The notes beneath the pieces are model-generated. The model made no database searches. It was not told where the DNA came from and was given only the letters and a program-made list of their open reading frames with translations. From Onchidella celtica (taxonomy: Eukaryota > Mollusca > Gastropoda > Systellommatophora > Onchidiidae): a stretch of DNA of 64,000 nucleotides. The stretch spans positions 11,015,474 through 11,079,473 of the forward strand of contig OZ007571.1 of the NCBI GenBank assembly GCA_963931925.1, given 5' to 3'. Of the stretch, positions 26,801 through 42,345 are shown piece by piece. The translations under genes and the position numbers were made by a program. How positions within the stretch are numbered: the stretch's first letter is position 1; every line of letters begins with the position of its first letter.

Positions 26801-29800
26801 AACAGAAATAACTCACAGCTGAACTATTCGAAAGAAGGCTTGATCTGTTATTTTGCTCGGCACATACGCACTTAGAGAAATAATAAATACCCCCCCCCCG
26901 CACACACACACACACACCCCTGTGAACTAAGTGTATTTAAAGTATTCAAAACGTTTTGTGTTCACAAGTTTTCTTCTAAATAATATTATGTTTTTCCAAG
27001 CCAGCGCGACAATGCACCCGTTGTATATGAACTATCTACTACAACGTGACTGACTACAAGAGCGGCCGCTCCAATGATGGAAGGGAACAGTGGAAAGATC
27101 TCTTGACTCAACCTTTCGCTTCTGGGAAGGCCACTCGAAACAGCAACAACGACAAGAACAACAACAACAATTAAACACATGACCACAAAGTCGTTCCACA
27201 TTCCTGGCGGAGGAATATGGAACAAGTTGTCGAAATAAAACTGAATATTAAAAGCAAACCACATTTTTATCGAATTCTAACTGGAAGCTGGACTATTCAA
27301 TAGGGTAGGCCTATTCTGCCAAGGAAAATAAACAAGCGATATAGGGTTAAAAATAACAATAACAAATCAATGTGGATGTTAATTTTTGCCCTACATCAAG
27401 AGTTTCATGATTTGCTAAGCAGTGCTGACAAAAGTGTGCATCAGTCACCATAGTTCTTATCAGTCTTGATCCTCGTTTGAGACGAGAAGTCGTTTCACAA
27501 TGTCCAGCGTGTCCTGAGATTTTCGGCAACGCCTTGGGGTCTGACGTGCCGTGTCTGACATTTCACCAAGACGTAAACACCTCTGGAAAATCTCTGGCAT
27601 AAAAAGAATATCCCACCCCTCCCCATCCTGGGCAAATCCCTTCCTAGACTCTTCAAAATTTTCTGAACCTTGTACTTAGAATTACAAAAAGGCGAAATCG
27701 AGAAACGACTGATGCAGTGCAGATACCCTCTCCTTTTTTTTTTCTTCCCTCCATCTTCATACTTCAAGATTTCAAGAAAAAGAAACCGCATCACTGGTTT
27801 GTCCTGTTGCCACAGTTGGACATGCCAGAAAGATCAATAGCGGTTCAGGCCTATTAGAACGACGGCCACCCACAACACCAAGTGGCATTAAATTTGTCTA
27901 GGAAAGGAAGGCTCGTTATTGGCAGAGGCCGAAGAGTTTTGTATTGCGGACAGTGTTATATCACCCCATTTTAAATGAGCAATTTTTCTCCCTATATTTT
28001 GATCTTGTTGTTTTTTTTTTTGAGGGAGGAGTAAAGCTACAGACCGGGATAAAGTATCACCGGGACAGATTCATTGCATAACCCGCACCATCGTTTCTTC
28101 TTCTTGTTTAAAAAGATAGCCGTCTCTAGTGCGGCTCAGGATCTCAAGAAATGATGAGAAATATCAGAAGATACGGTGATGCATAATTTGTGATTTGGAA
28201 TCTTTATGTTGATTCACTTAAGTACAAGACACGATTTTATGCAACCCAGACAAATTATGACATTACAAATAATACGTCTATAGTCATGTTCATAAGAGCA
28301 TGGCTGACCCACACACTGACCATCACTGCTGAAGAAAATCCGGAGTGCAACTTTATATGTCGTCTGAATTATAGGGTTGACATGAATGAGGCAACCTCTG
28401 CGGACTGATGGTAATGGAAGACTGTATGATATAATTATCCTCACAAAGAAACGCAATTCCCCGACAAAATAAGTGTTTTGGTGTGAATTTTTCCATCTAT
28501 CCGACTGAACAGACTCTCACACACACAAAACTTATTTATAGAAAGACATGTGTATAATTAAGATTGCATTTCCCCGAGCTTCGCAGTAAGGATGGCGGTG
28601 ACAAAACATGTTAATTTTCAAGTGACAGTTCAAATGAAATGACTTAAAAGCTGTATCTAATCCTTAACAGTTGAGTTTCTTGCAAAATCCGGACGATTTA
28701 CTTGGAAAGTAGTTCATGCACAAGAAATAATAATAGTTTGTCTTGAAATAACATTTTTGGGAGCGGAGTGGGGCAGGCACACTTACTATCTATTCTGCAT
28801 GCCAAAAAAAAAACACAAAAAAACTTCCAATTACCACAAAAACTTATGTTCAAAATGATTTAGTGGTTTCGAAACAAAACTGCATCATGCTCCCGTAAAT
28901 ATCACTTTCATCCCACCTGAAACCCATATGACTCGCTACCAAATGTCTGAGTTTTCTGAAAGGATAATTATAACACAGAACGAAATCGAAATGCTATGAC
29001 ATTTTAGTCCTTCGGATTTCTCACACTCGTGTAGTAAGATCGTTCGCCGCTGCTGTAATTTAGCCGCGTTTTCGATATCTATGCCTTGGAATAATTGCTG
29101 AATATACTTTAAATACTGAATTGATGGAAAATGTGACTATGGTGGCACACAGTATTTAGTGTGTAAACATCTCTACAGACCTATATCTTTGGGGAGATGA
29201 CTGTAAGAGATGCATAGGCCTACTGGTATAATTTTGCTTAAAAAATCATCACTCTGAAAGAACAAATATATAAAAAATCGTTCTGTTTTTTTTCCTACAA
29301 GCGGACCTGCTGACAACAACAAACAGTTGAATGATTGCCCGTGAAAGTAAAAATGGGATCACCGAGAAGCCACAATCTGTCCATGAAAGATGATCTTAAC
29401 AGAGTGATTTCCTCCCGTGGCAGGTAACCTCCCGACAGTTGATTAGGCCTACGGTAATTTAGCTGTGGGGTTTTCACAAAATGTCGACACATAACTCTAC
29501 AGTGATTGTGTAAAATGCTACGGAACGTTTTTTTCCCATGTCCTTTATCATTAATTTTGACGTCGTGTTTGACGTAAACTAATTTTTTTTTTTTAAACAG
29601 AAAGATAGAATGTTCTTCAACCAAGTTTCCTTTCAGTTCCTCCGTCTTCTCTTCCCATCCCTCACCAGCCAAAGGGGACATTTTGAATCTCTCAAAAAAT
29701 GTACAAAAAGGTATAAAAACTATCCAACATTATTCACGTTATCCAAGGAAGTTAGGTCTGAATAAAGAGGAGTAAAAACCGCGAGACACGTATGAATTTG

Positions 29801-32671
29801 TCAACTGTTATCATTATGAACCAAACAGCTTTGAAACACAGAAAGTTGTTGTTTTTTTTCTTCTGCATCACAGGGATTTTTTAGCAATTGGATGGGGATA
29901 AATGAAATATCCATTTTTCACGCGATGAAGCAACGAATCTATTGCTGGTCTTGCAAGTTCTAGGGTGGTAGTTCATCACGCATGTTGACCCAACATTCAT
30001 CTTCCTGTGCATTATGTGGGTTGTAAACTGACACTCCACACCAGCATCAAATAAAGCATTTCTTGAATGGGCCCTGTTTGTTCTGCCGGTAATGGAGGAT
30101 GCAACGATCAGGCATGCAGGCTTATTTATAAACTACATTGCTTACATACTGCCTATAAGTATAACATCACTGAAACAATACTGATCATAGGCTCTAGATT
30201 CTATTTTCTTAAGACTTTCAACAAAGATACAACAATAAATAATATGCATTTCTCGTTCATGTCGCACCCGGGGTATCTTAGCCACTCACTCAGAGAATAA
30301 TTATTAGATCAACATGATTTGATGTAAGATGTGGATGTTGGGGACGGAGGTAAGAAACAGCATAATTAATTAGATTATAGGAATACAGAATCTAGTCAAA
30401 AACTAAATAACGATGTCATGGTAAGTAGGCCTTCAATACTGATGCATCAGAGTACATTAATTGTGACACATGTCGGCTATTTTAGGCAAAATTTGACATT
30501 CATTTAAATTTCAAGATGATAACTGTTATACAGAGACAAGTTATGGAAGGAGTACCACATGAGTTACACAATTTTAGTCTGACATCTCTTTTATGTTCAA
30601 TGTGTTAATTGCCGAGCTGTGAATTTACTATAAAAACATTCATGCAGGGGGTGTAACTTGCCAGGGAGCGCTGCCCCCTCCCTCCCCCGCGACCCCCCAC
30701 ACACGGACGCCCCTAAAGTCGGGCCCTGACTTGTAATATCCCTATTGTGTAACTCAAATGGAACTCTTCCCCAAAATGATTGCGAGAACTAGATCTAGAT
30801 CTAGATCTATGAGAAGTTTAGTTCAGTTAAAATGCATCCAACACTGTCCCGGCAGCCCGGCCTGGTTCTCTTCTCTTGCTCTAAAATTATGTAGACTAGA
30901 TCTAGAGTCTAGATCTACCCAATCGCTTATCCGCCCGCCCATGCGAAGAGAACATTTCACTAACATGACTTGATGATGAAGTTATTATTATTAGTAATCT
31001 GCGAGATAATTTGATCTTTGTCCTATATTATTTCTAAATGCTTCTGGAAAACATTGCCCGTCCAGCAGACGACATCTGGCGTTTACACATTAATAAATGT
31101 CTCGCACAATTATATCGTTTAGATCTGTAAATATTAGAGGTATTACACATTCCCATACAGAATAATATTGGCTAACTAGATATCTATACTTATTCAAATG
31201 TATCTTACGCAAACACATGGTTTGCAAGCAATAAGCAACAATTTGTACAGCGACTAGATCTATGTGGAGCGGAATGTCAATAGCCGACCAATAAGGTGAG
31301 CTTAACCATAACAAAGCGTTCTTACCAACCTGTACAATATCGAAACTAGATCTAGATCTAGTATTAACGGGTAGTCCTGCCGAGGAAATTCTGGTCAAAT
31401 TCACAACCGACAGAAATGTCACATCTTCAGATATAATCCAGCTTGTTTGAGAATCACCACTATCTTTACGAAATCGGGAAAATTGTATGTGTCACCCTAA
31501 AAATCCCAAGGATTTTGAATCATTCTCATCGTGCGAAATTCCCCACACAAACTTGCCAGTGTACACACAGTGGCTCGTGCCCAAGACAAGCTGCCGCGTT
31601 GGCCCGAATGAAAAGTCGCGTTGAGCAGGCGGCGGTTAGAAAGAAACGAAACGATCGATAAATCAGGTAGGAGGCGCGGTGCAAAATGGGCCAAGTTGCG
31701 GATACCGCGAGACGATCGGCATGATTTAATCATGTAACGGTGAACTGTTTTGTAACGTGAAAAAATGTAACCAAATCTGTCATTGTGTCATTCAATCAGT
31801 CGGAGTAATGATCAACGATGTCTAAAAAAAAACAACACACAGGCTGAACAATTTCCTGCACGAAAAGAATAAAAAGGGGGGAAATACGGATGTGCACCCC
31901 ACCCCACCCCGCCCTCACCCACCCAGCCTTGTCAGGGCAATGAAGCTGTTAGCAATGACTATGCTTATAATTTAAAGATTGAGATGTGCAGAAAAATAAA
32001 ACAGGACCTCATTTTCAATTTTAATCAATCTGAAGAAGAGGGTTAATGGAAAAAAAATTATTGTGACAAAAGAATGTCCATTCTCCTCTCAGTCATGTAA
32101 TATGTGACACTATGATGGCTGAAAAAAACAAGGCTCATTTCATGTTGAAATTAATGCCAATAAATCGCTTGAGTTTGAAATAAAAAGTTGATACATGTAA
32201 TAGTTGGATTTCATACTGCTCAGACGATACTGTTTATTACCTCCGTTATGCTAAAGCTCTTTTTTTAAAAATATATAACGGTCAGTGAGCAGATTAAATT
32301 GGGTACGGTGGCCATTGACTCTGGTGCTAGAGGTCAGTAAGTTCCAGTCCCACTATGTTTATAAGACATTCACAATCAATCATGTCAGTGACCTCATTTC
32401 TAAGAACTGAAATGACACCCCAACAAAAAATTAATTTAAAAAAAATGCAATGTCAAGCGTAGTTGTAACAAAAATATATGGTAAAAGCGAAACTGCATTG
32501 CACATTTTATTTACGAGATTCTAGATTTGTGTCAGTAGAAAAAGAGACAGCTGCTGAAGATTTGTCAACAAACTAAAGATAACATCCTCGCTGATTAAAA
32601 AGACACGCATGCTTTTATTTTGCATCTAGACAGGTAATTCTGTCGTCTTACTGTCGTTTGAAACTGTGGTT
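26801..32671. other. No gene seen
   Basis: AT-rich non-coding sequence with small C/CA runs (26890-26920), poly-T runs, and a cluster of CTAGATCTAGAT motifs (listed). No recognisable protein, RNA gene or mobile element ends. Confidence 0.5.
30788..31364. repeat. Cluster of (TAGATC)n palindromic short repeats
   Basis: ACTAGATCTAGATCTAGATC starts at 30789. Further copies are ACTAGATCTAGAGTCTAGATC near 30896, ACTAGATCTATG near 31253, and ACTAGATCTAGATCTAGT near 31346. Single instances occur at 17383 and elsewhere. The unit is self-complementary. Confidence 0.8.
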
Positions 32672-36120
<3,449 letters not shown>

Positions 36121-36129
36121 TTAGATACA

Positions 36130-36660
36130 CTAGCTGAGTTGCCCGGCCCTGCCCGGGATAAATCGATTTATTAGTTTCAGTTCTGGGTGATTATTATGGA
36201 CCTGCTTCATTTTGCCTGTTCCTTTAGCTTTATTTTGTTTTTGTTTGTTTGTTTGTTTTTAGATAAGTTTTACTGCCTCCCAGTGCGCGTTGACATCCTG
36301 CATCCCGTCAGCATCCGTCGAATGGCAATGATTTGCGCACGGGTTAGTTTGTTTGTTAGTGAACACATCGCAGGAAGTGATAACGTCATGTGTAGGCGGA
36401 AGTGGGCTATTATTAGAAACATACGCCAATATCTTATTGATCGTAAAATTCGGATCAAACGCTCTCGTGAATTTAGTCTTTAATTATAACCGCATTTACC
36501 GATTAACTCAGAAAAAACAAAAGGTTTTGTTTGTGTATAGCGATAGGAACAATGTTCGCTACCCCATAATTCTTTGTGCCAAATTTCAGGTCGGTACGTT
36601 GTGTAGTTTCCGAGTCCATAGGACTATTAGGGGTTTTGTTGTAGCTTTATTATATAGATT
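36130..36660. repeat. Dispersed repeat, diverged copy B
   Basis: Begins CTAGCTGAGTTGCCCGGCCC then TGCCCGGGATAAAT, a GC-rich near-palindromic head. Ends with GTGCCAAATTTCAGGTCGGT, GTTGTGTAGTTTCCGAGTCC and TATATAGATT. This head-tail layout resembles abundant invertebrate repeats whose tail carries a CCAAATTTCAGG-like block. Copy A is at 26465. The interior (about 36180-36560) has no recognised coding region. Confidence 0.5.
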
Positions 36661-38263
36661 TAAAATCAGAGTAAATAAACTGAGCACACTTACTACTCTG
36701 AGCGCAGCTGGTTCCACGTTGAAGTGATGACGATGATTTCGTCTGTAATGGGACTGCATTTTATGGACCACCTTAATTATTGGCCTGATATTCACTGAAA
36801 GCTCAACCTTCAACAACTAGTGTACGGTAGTGACTTCTCACCAATACATTTTTTGACAAGGATTTCAAACCCCTGATTCTAGGTGAGTACTATCAAATGC
36901 ATAGGCCTACAATTCAAATGTAAATTTGAGGTGTCGTGGACAAGTACTGCACGTGAAAGAATCGTTTTAATTTGAAAATGTACAGGAACTGACTCGTCCA
37001 ATCAGAACTTCTGAATCTTGTCCCATTCAAAAGTGAGTCAGCGTTAATCGATGTAACAGTTCTGGAGTATCTTTGAAATCGATAGTTAGTTACTTGTTAC
37101 CCAAAGAGTGTATTTCAGTGGAAAAGAGCCTTATGGAATGTGGAAATCTGCAGGTTAGATCCACCCACGATAAATTCCAACACCGTGATGACAATTCCTA
37201 ATCAAAGCTACATCAACTTTAATCAATATAAACAAATGTGGTATCTTTGAAATCGCTTGCAAGATGCTAGTTTTCTGAGTAAAGCATCCCCGTGGAAAAT
37301 GCAGAGGCACAATGGAAAGGCCTTGGCGTAGGACATACACCAAGCACATGGATGTATTCAAACTGGATGCGGTCGTAGCTTTTTTCATCGCTGTTGTTTA
37401 TCGAATTTAGAACTGACGAAGAAAAGACAAAAACTAATCTCAAAGTCATTGTATATAAATATCTATATAAAAAAACAGCAAGGAAAAAAAATTCACTGCT
37501 GCGAGGAAGAAATGCCCAGACCTGAAAAAATTACATGTGAAAGATAGTTCTTTTTGCTACTATGTCTATTCTTTTGACATGAAAGCGAAGTATCGTAATT
37601 TTGTAATAAATGAAAATAGGCCTAAAAATATCGAATAATGCTTTCTCCTCAACAATGATGGCCTCCCTCCTGCCTTTGTTTTGTTTCGGCTTTAGTACCG
37701 TGCATGTCATAAAAAGTAACCATATCAAGCTTGGTGCGCAGTGTCCTGGCGCGCATTTCAAGGGCCATGCGGGCGTTACTGTGCCAGTTGGGAGTTGTTT
37801 TCCTCCTAGATCTACATATTTAATCTGTGTGCTGATTGTGCGTGTTGTTTGAACGGGTCCTTTCATTAGTACTTCAAAAGGTTTGTTGCCGTTAGTATCT
37901 CATTGTAACAGATTCTGAATCAGACTATGACAGCTTTTTACCTCGCATGCTTTCTCTGTCTGTCTATTATTATGTAACCAACACATTACACTCTTACACT
38001 GTCTGAGACAACTTACATACACCATTTGAAATCCTCGACATTGCCCTCGCACAACAGAGTGGTGGGTTACGAGCACTTCCAACACATACAATTCTATAAT
38101 GATTATGTTATACAATAAAATGCCAATGAAACTATAGAAATGACAGCAAATTCGCTGCATCATTCACCTGGCATAATGATGACTGTATTGATTAGAAAAC
38201 CTGCAGATCTGTCGATATTGATCGTACCGGAGCCTTAATTAGAATATCAATACATCTGGTCAG

Positions 38264-38264
<1 letters not shown>
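36661..38264. other. No gene seen
   Basis: AT-rich sequence without recognisable coding or RNA features. Confidence 0.5.
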
Positions 38265-38295
<31 letters not shown>

Positions 38296-38344
38296 CAGAT
38301 AGATAGATAGATAGATAGATATATAGATAGATGGATAGATAGGT

Positions 38345-38415
<71 letters not shown>

Positions 38416-38440
38416 CAGATAGATAGATAGATAGATAGAT
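38265..38440. repeat. (GATA)n microsatellite
   Basis: About 176 bp of AGAT units with occasional ACAG, ATAT and AGGT variants. Followed by degenerate GGAT/GACG-rich sequence leading into the next repeat. Confidence 0.97.
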
Positions 38441-38510
38441 TGGTGGTTGGTTGGGAGGATGGACGGGTAGATGGTCAGGCGGACAGACGGACGGACCGGA
38501 CTGCACTGAG

Positions 38511-38563
38511 GGATGGATGGATGGATGGATGGATGGATGGATGGATGGATGGATGGATGGATG
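38511..38563. repeat. (GGAT)n microsatellite
   Basis: Thirteen near-perfect GGAT units. Confidence 0.97.
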
Positions 38564-39447
38564 TGAGGAGAAACGAATGATCCTGATCGCAATAGATAGT
38601 TCTAAATGACGTTTCTGTCAAGAACCTGTGCGCCAATCAGCTGCGAGAGTTCAGACACAAAATCGTATTAATTTTTTCTTGACAAATGATGGGCAACAGG
38701 CCTGACAGCAAGATTTCATGTTTCTAACATGGTCACAATGATACATATTGTGAAAGATGACGTAAATAGGATGTTTGTTTGCATTACGTCATAGGCTAGG
38801 GACGCTTTGTTGTTTCAATATGTAGGTCAGCTATCATCAGTTGACTTCAGTGAGTGAGATGATAAAATTACGAACTGACATGATTCACTTTTCGCACTGT
38901 ATCGAGTAAAACATTTTCATACCGATGTTAAAGGATATCGCATGATTTTCTACGGAATTGTTACTGATCAAATAGAGGGAACTCTGAAAGCCCAGCATTT
39001 TCTGTCGAGCACGCACAAAGATGTATACATGAACAGAGCGTGAGTAATTCTGCCCATTTACGTAAGAACACTGTTTACGCTAATCTCGGTCAAACCCACA
39101 TTTAAACATTAGTTTGTAACATGAAAATTGCTCCACGTGTCTATCTGGGTTATAATGCTGTACCATTGATCATTCCTTTAGATCGTCACCAAATAGAAAT
39201 TGCAGAAAGAATAAAGCGATGCGCGTCCCGTACAGTTTTGGTCGTGTACTTAGACGGTCTCCTTCACAGCACGGCCGAATTGTAGCATTAGAGGGGGTGG
39301 GAGATGGCTTGGGGGAGGAGGGCCAAAGTTTCAAAATGAATTTTATCCCTGAATATTGTTAAGATCACCAATTCACACCCTCTTCCAAATCTATACCCCC
39401 ACATTCTCTACAAGTCTCAGCTCTTTGGTTTTGAGTTGGAATTTCGA
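38564..39447. other. No gene seen
   Basis: Non-coding sequence between two repeat blocks. Nothing recognised. Confidence 0.5.
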
Positions 39448-40300
39448 GAAAGCACGTCGACAAGTCAATGATCACATTGTGCCAGGAAGACGCAACACGT
39501 TAGACAGAATGTAACAGAGAGACAGGACAGAATGTAACAGAGAGTCAGGACAGAATGTAACAGAGGGACAGGACAGAATGTAACAGAGAGTCAGGACAGA
39601 ATGTAACAGAGGGACAGGACAGAATGTAACAGAGAGTCAGGACAGAATGTAACAGAGGGACAGGACAGAATGTAACAGAGGGACAGGACAGAATGTAACA
39701 GAGAGACAGGACAGAATGTAACAGAGAGACAGGACAGAATGTAACAGAAAGTCAAGACAGAATGTAACAGAAAGACAGGACAGAATGTAACAGAGGGACA
39801 AGACAGAATGTAACAGAGGGACAGGACAGAATGTAACAGAGAGACAAGACAGAATGTAACAGAAAGACAAGACAGAATGTAACAGAGAGACAGACAGAAT
39901 GTAACAGAGAGACAGGACAGAATGTAACAGAGAGACAGGACAGAATGTAACAGAGAGACAGGACAGAATGTAACAGAGAGACAGGACAGAATGTAACAGA
40001 TAGACAGGACAGAATGTAACAGAGAGACAGGACAGAATGTAACAGAGAGACAGGACAGAATGTAACAGAGAGACAGGACAGAATGTAACAGAGAGACAGG
40101 ACAGAATGTAACAGAGAGACAGACAGAATGTAACAGAGAGACAGGACATAATGTAACAGAGAGACAGGACAGAATGTAACAGAGAGACAGACAGAATGTA
40201 ACAGAGAGACAGACAGAATGTAACAGAGAGACAGACAGAATGTAACAGAGAGACAGGACAGAAGGAGACCATACCAAAAGCGCCCACCAACCATCCGCTC
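39448..40300. repeat. Dispersed repeat copy containing a 23-bp minisatellite
   Basis: Outer blocks GAAAGCACGTCGAC, TTGTGCCAGGA (left) and GACAGGACAGAAGGA, AGCGCCCACCAACCATCCGC (right) match the unexpanded copy at 7130-7247 in order. Between them, about 39503-40263, lie about 33 units of 23 bp with core CAGAATGTAACAGAG plus AGACAGGA or GGACAGGA. A minority are 22 bp and lack one G of the GG. Because 23 is not a multiple of three and no unit carries a stop on the minus strand, all three minus frames stay open for about 190-230 codons. These frames are not genes. Confidence 0.9.
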
Positions 40301-42132
40301 AGCTCTTTGGAAAATCCGGTAAGTCACCTTTATTCTGGTCGCACAACAAAGCTCTGACCCCTGTCTGTTTACATGTAACAGAGACCGTTACCAGGAAAGG
40401 TATCATCCTGGCCTTTTGTTTAGATACCACGTCAGACAGCGTGATGAGGCTCGCTGGAAGCGAATCGTTACCTCTGTATGTTCAGAGCCCCAGTAGAGTT
40501 CTAGAATTCCACGAGAGTGAATCGCATCAAAGCGTCCGACATTCATTCACCTCATCTCACAGCGTTTATATTGTGACTCAAAAGCGTGTTTGCCACTCTG
40601 TTGTGGAATGAAGCAGGTCATTGGATGTTGACAGGCAGATGCTGGATTTTTTTTTTGGTCATGCACATAGGGTAAACGTAGATCTGCACAATTCCTCTCT
40701 ATTATCATGGTGACTGACATCTTTGATAAAGCATCCTGTCACAAACACCCGAGGATAATTATGTTAACGCCAGCAGGCGGGTGTGTGGGTTTTGGTCAAA
40801 TTCTGGCAATTTCGGCCTTGATAAATGTCCATTATTGGCTTGGTACTTGCTCCTCTACAACAGGTCTGAAAGCGTTAGAAAATGGATCTGCATCTTACAC
40901 CCCAATCTTCTCGGTGAAAAAAAAAGACAACTTTCAGGCCAGGATTATGTGTATTTGACATCTTCAAATAATAACAGATCCTACATAATTATCACCAGTT
41001 TTGTGCAAACTTCAATGAAAGCTTGGGTACAATGTAACTGTTTCAAAGACAAGACTTGGAGTTTCTGACTAACGGCAAACCTTCTGTTTTAGGAGGGAAA
41101 GCAGCAAGCTGAGGACACTTTAACATATCAAAATACCAAAGTCTTTCTGCCTTAGAAATAGTATATAGTTTTTCTCTTTACAGCTTTAATTATAAATCAT
41201 AATATAGATTTCGGAAATAAAACCAGTGTAAAACAATAGGGACGATTTTCTTAAGAAACTGGAATGGGAGGTCTGTGGAAGGTACCATTGAAATGATCTT
41301 TCCTATAGATTTACCCACATTGATGGGAAACAGTTATATAATGAGAAAAACAATTGTAATTAAAAGACTTTGAATTCACAAGGCAATCGAAAGTCACTGG
41401 ATGCATTATGTATATTATCAGTTCTACAAAGATCTCCAACACTCTTTGTTTTCATTATTACAAACACCACGCTACTCCACCATCCAAACGCTGTTGCATG
41501 AAGTAAGTGGTGGCGCGCCTGTAGTAATCTTATAGCAACAACCAACACATACATGCAAAGTCTCAATACGCAAAATGTTATGTCAGCCTGCCAAGTATGT
41601 CTTTATGCTATGTAGCTATTCAAAGCACTGTTTTTTAAAGTGAGGGATATGGGCATACAGACAGACAAAACACACAACAGCTGGAAAACTTCCAATAGAC
41701 AGTACTGTAAGAACAATGACTACATCATAAAAAATTAAAGTGAGATCTACCCAAGCATGTGGGATCAATAGACTGTGTCGTGTGTGTAACAGGTGGACTG
41801 TGTGTGTAAATGTAGGTATACGGGGGTGCCCCCGCTGGGAAAAATGGGTGGGGGCAGACATGGGGGGGGGGGGGAGGGAGGCGGGTGATTTAGCCAGCCG
41901 GTAAAGTTTGCCAAAGGGTGAAACGGAATAGTATAGATCTAGGGAAAATACTAAAAGAATGATTGTGTAGGAAACTAAAATTTGCTGACATATATTATTG
42001 AACAAACTGAATCACTAATTAATACTGAGACGGTGAAGCATAATTAATATATGGATTGTAAGATGGAGCTAATACAGTAAATGGATAGAATGTGCCACGA
42101 GATTGAGAAACCAAATGAATACGATGGTGTAG
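40301..42132. other. No gene seen
   Basis: Non-coding sequence. A G-run lies at about 41862-41875. The target-site duplication AGTA of the next element begins at 42133. Confidence 0.5.
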
Positions 42133-42136
42133 AGTA

Positions 42137-42317
42137 TGTAGAGCCAAAATAATTCGGCTCGCATCGGCCGAAATCTGACCACCGGAAGTTGCCTGAGGAG
42201 GACTACAACGGAAGTGAGAAGGTCAGATGACAACCGGCTGAAGAAGTGAGTACATCGTAGACTAGTTTCAAGTTAGGATTATTTAAGATCCAACTTCATC
42301 CACTTCTTAATTCTACA
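42137..42317 (+). repeat. 5' LTR, 181 bp
   Basis: Begins TGTAGAGCC and ends AATTCTACA, with 6-bp inverted ends TGTAGA/TCTACA. Compared with the 3' LTR there are three substitutions, in the GGCCGA, CTGACC and GATGAC blocks. No clear TATA or poly(A) signal is evident in this short LTR. Confidence 0.95.
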
Positions 42318-42318
42318 T

Positions 42319-42329
42319 TGGTGACCCCG
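42319..42329 (+). other. Primer-binding site, tRNA-Trp type
   Basis: TGGTGACCCCG starts one base after the LTR end. It complements the 3' end of eukaryotic tRNA-Trp (...CGGGGTCACCA). The match breaks after 11 bases and resumes as TTTGAAC, so a few bases may have been lost. Confidence 0.75.
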
Positions 42330-42345
42330 TTTTGAACCGCTCATC

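Noticed and set aside
32323..32352. B-box-like TGGTGCTAGAGGTCAGT then AAGTTCCAGTCCC
   Set aside because: No convincing A box and no full tRNA fold; noted only for its resemblance to 63880-63910.
39591..40327. Three overlapping 190-228 codon frames
   Set aside because: Produced by the 23-bp minisatellite; cyclic peptides of low complexity.
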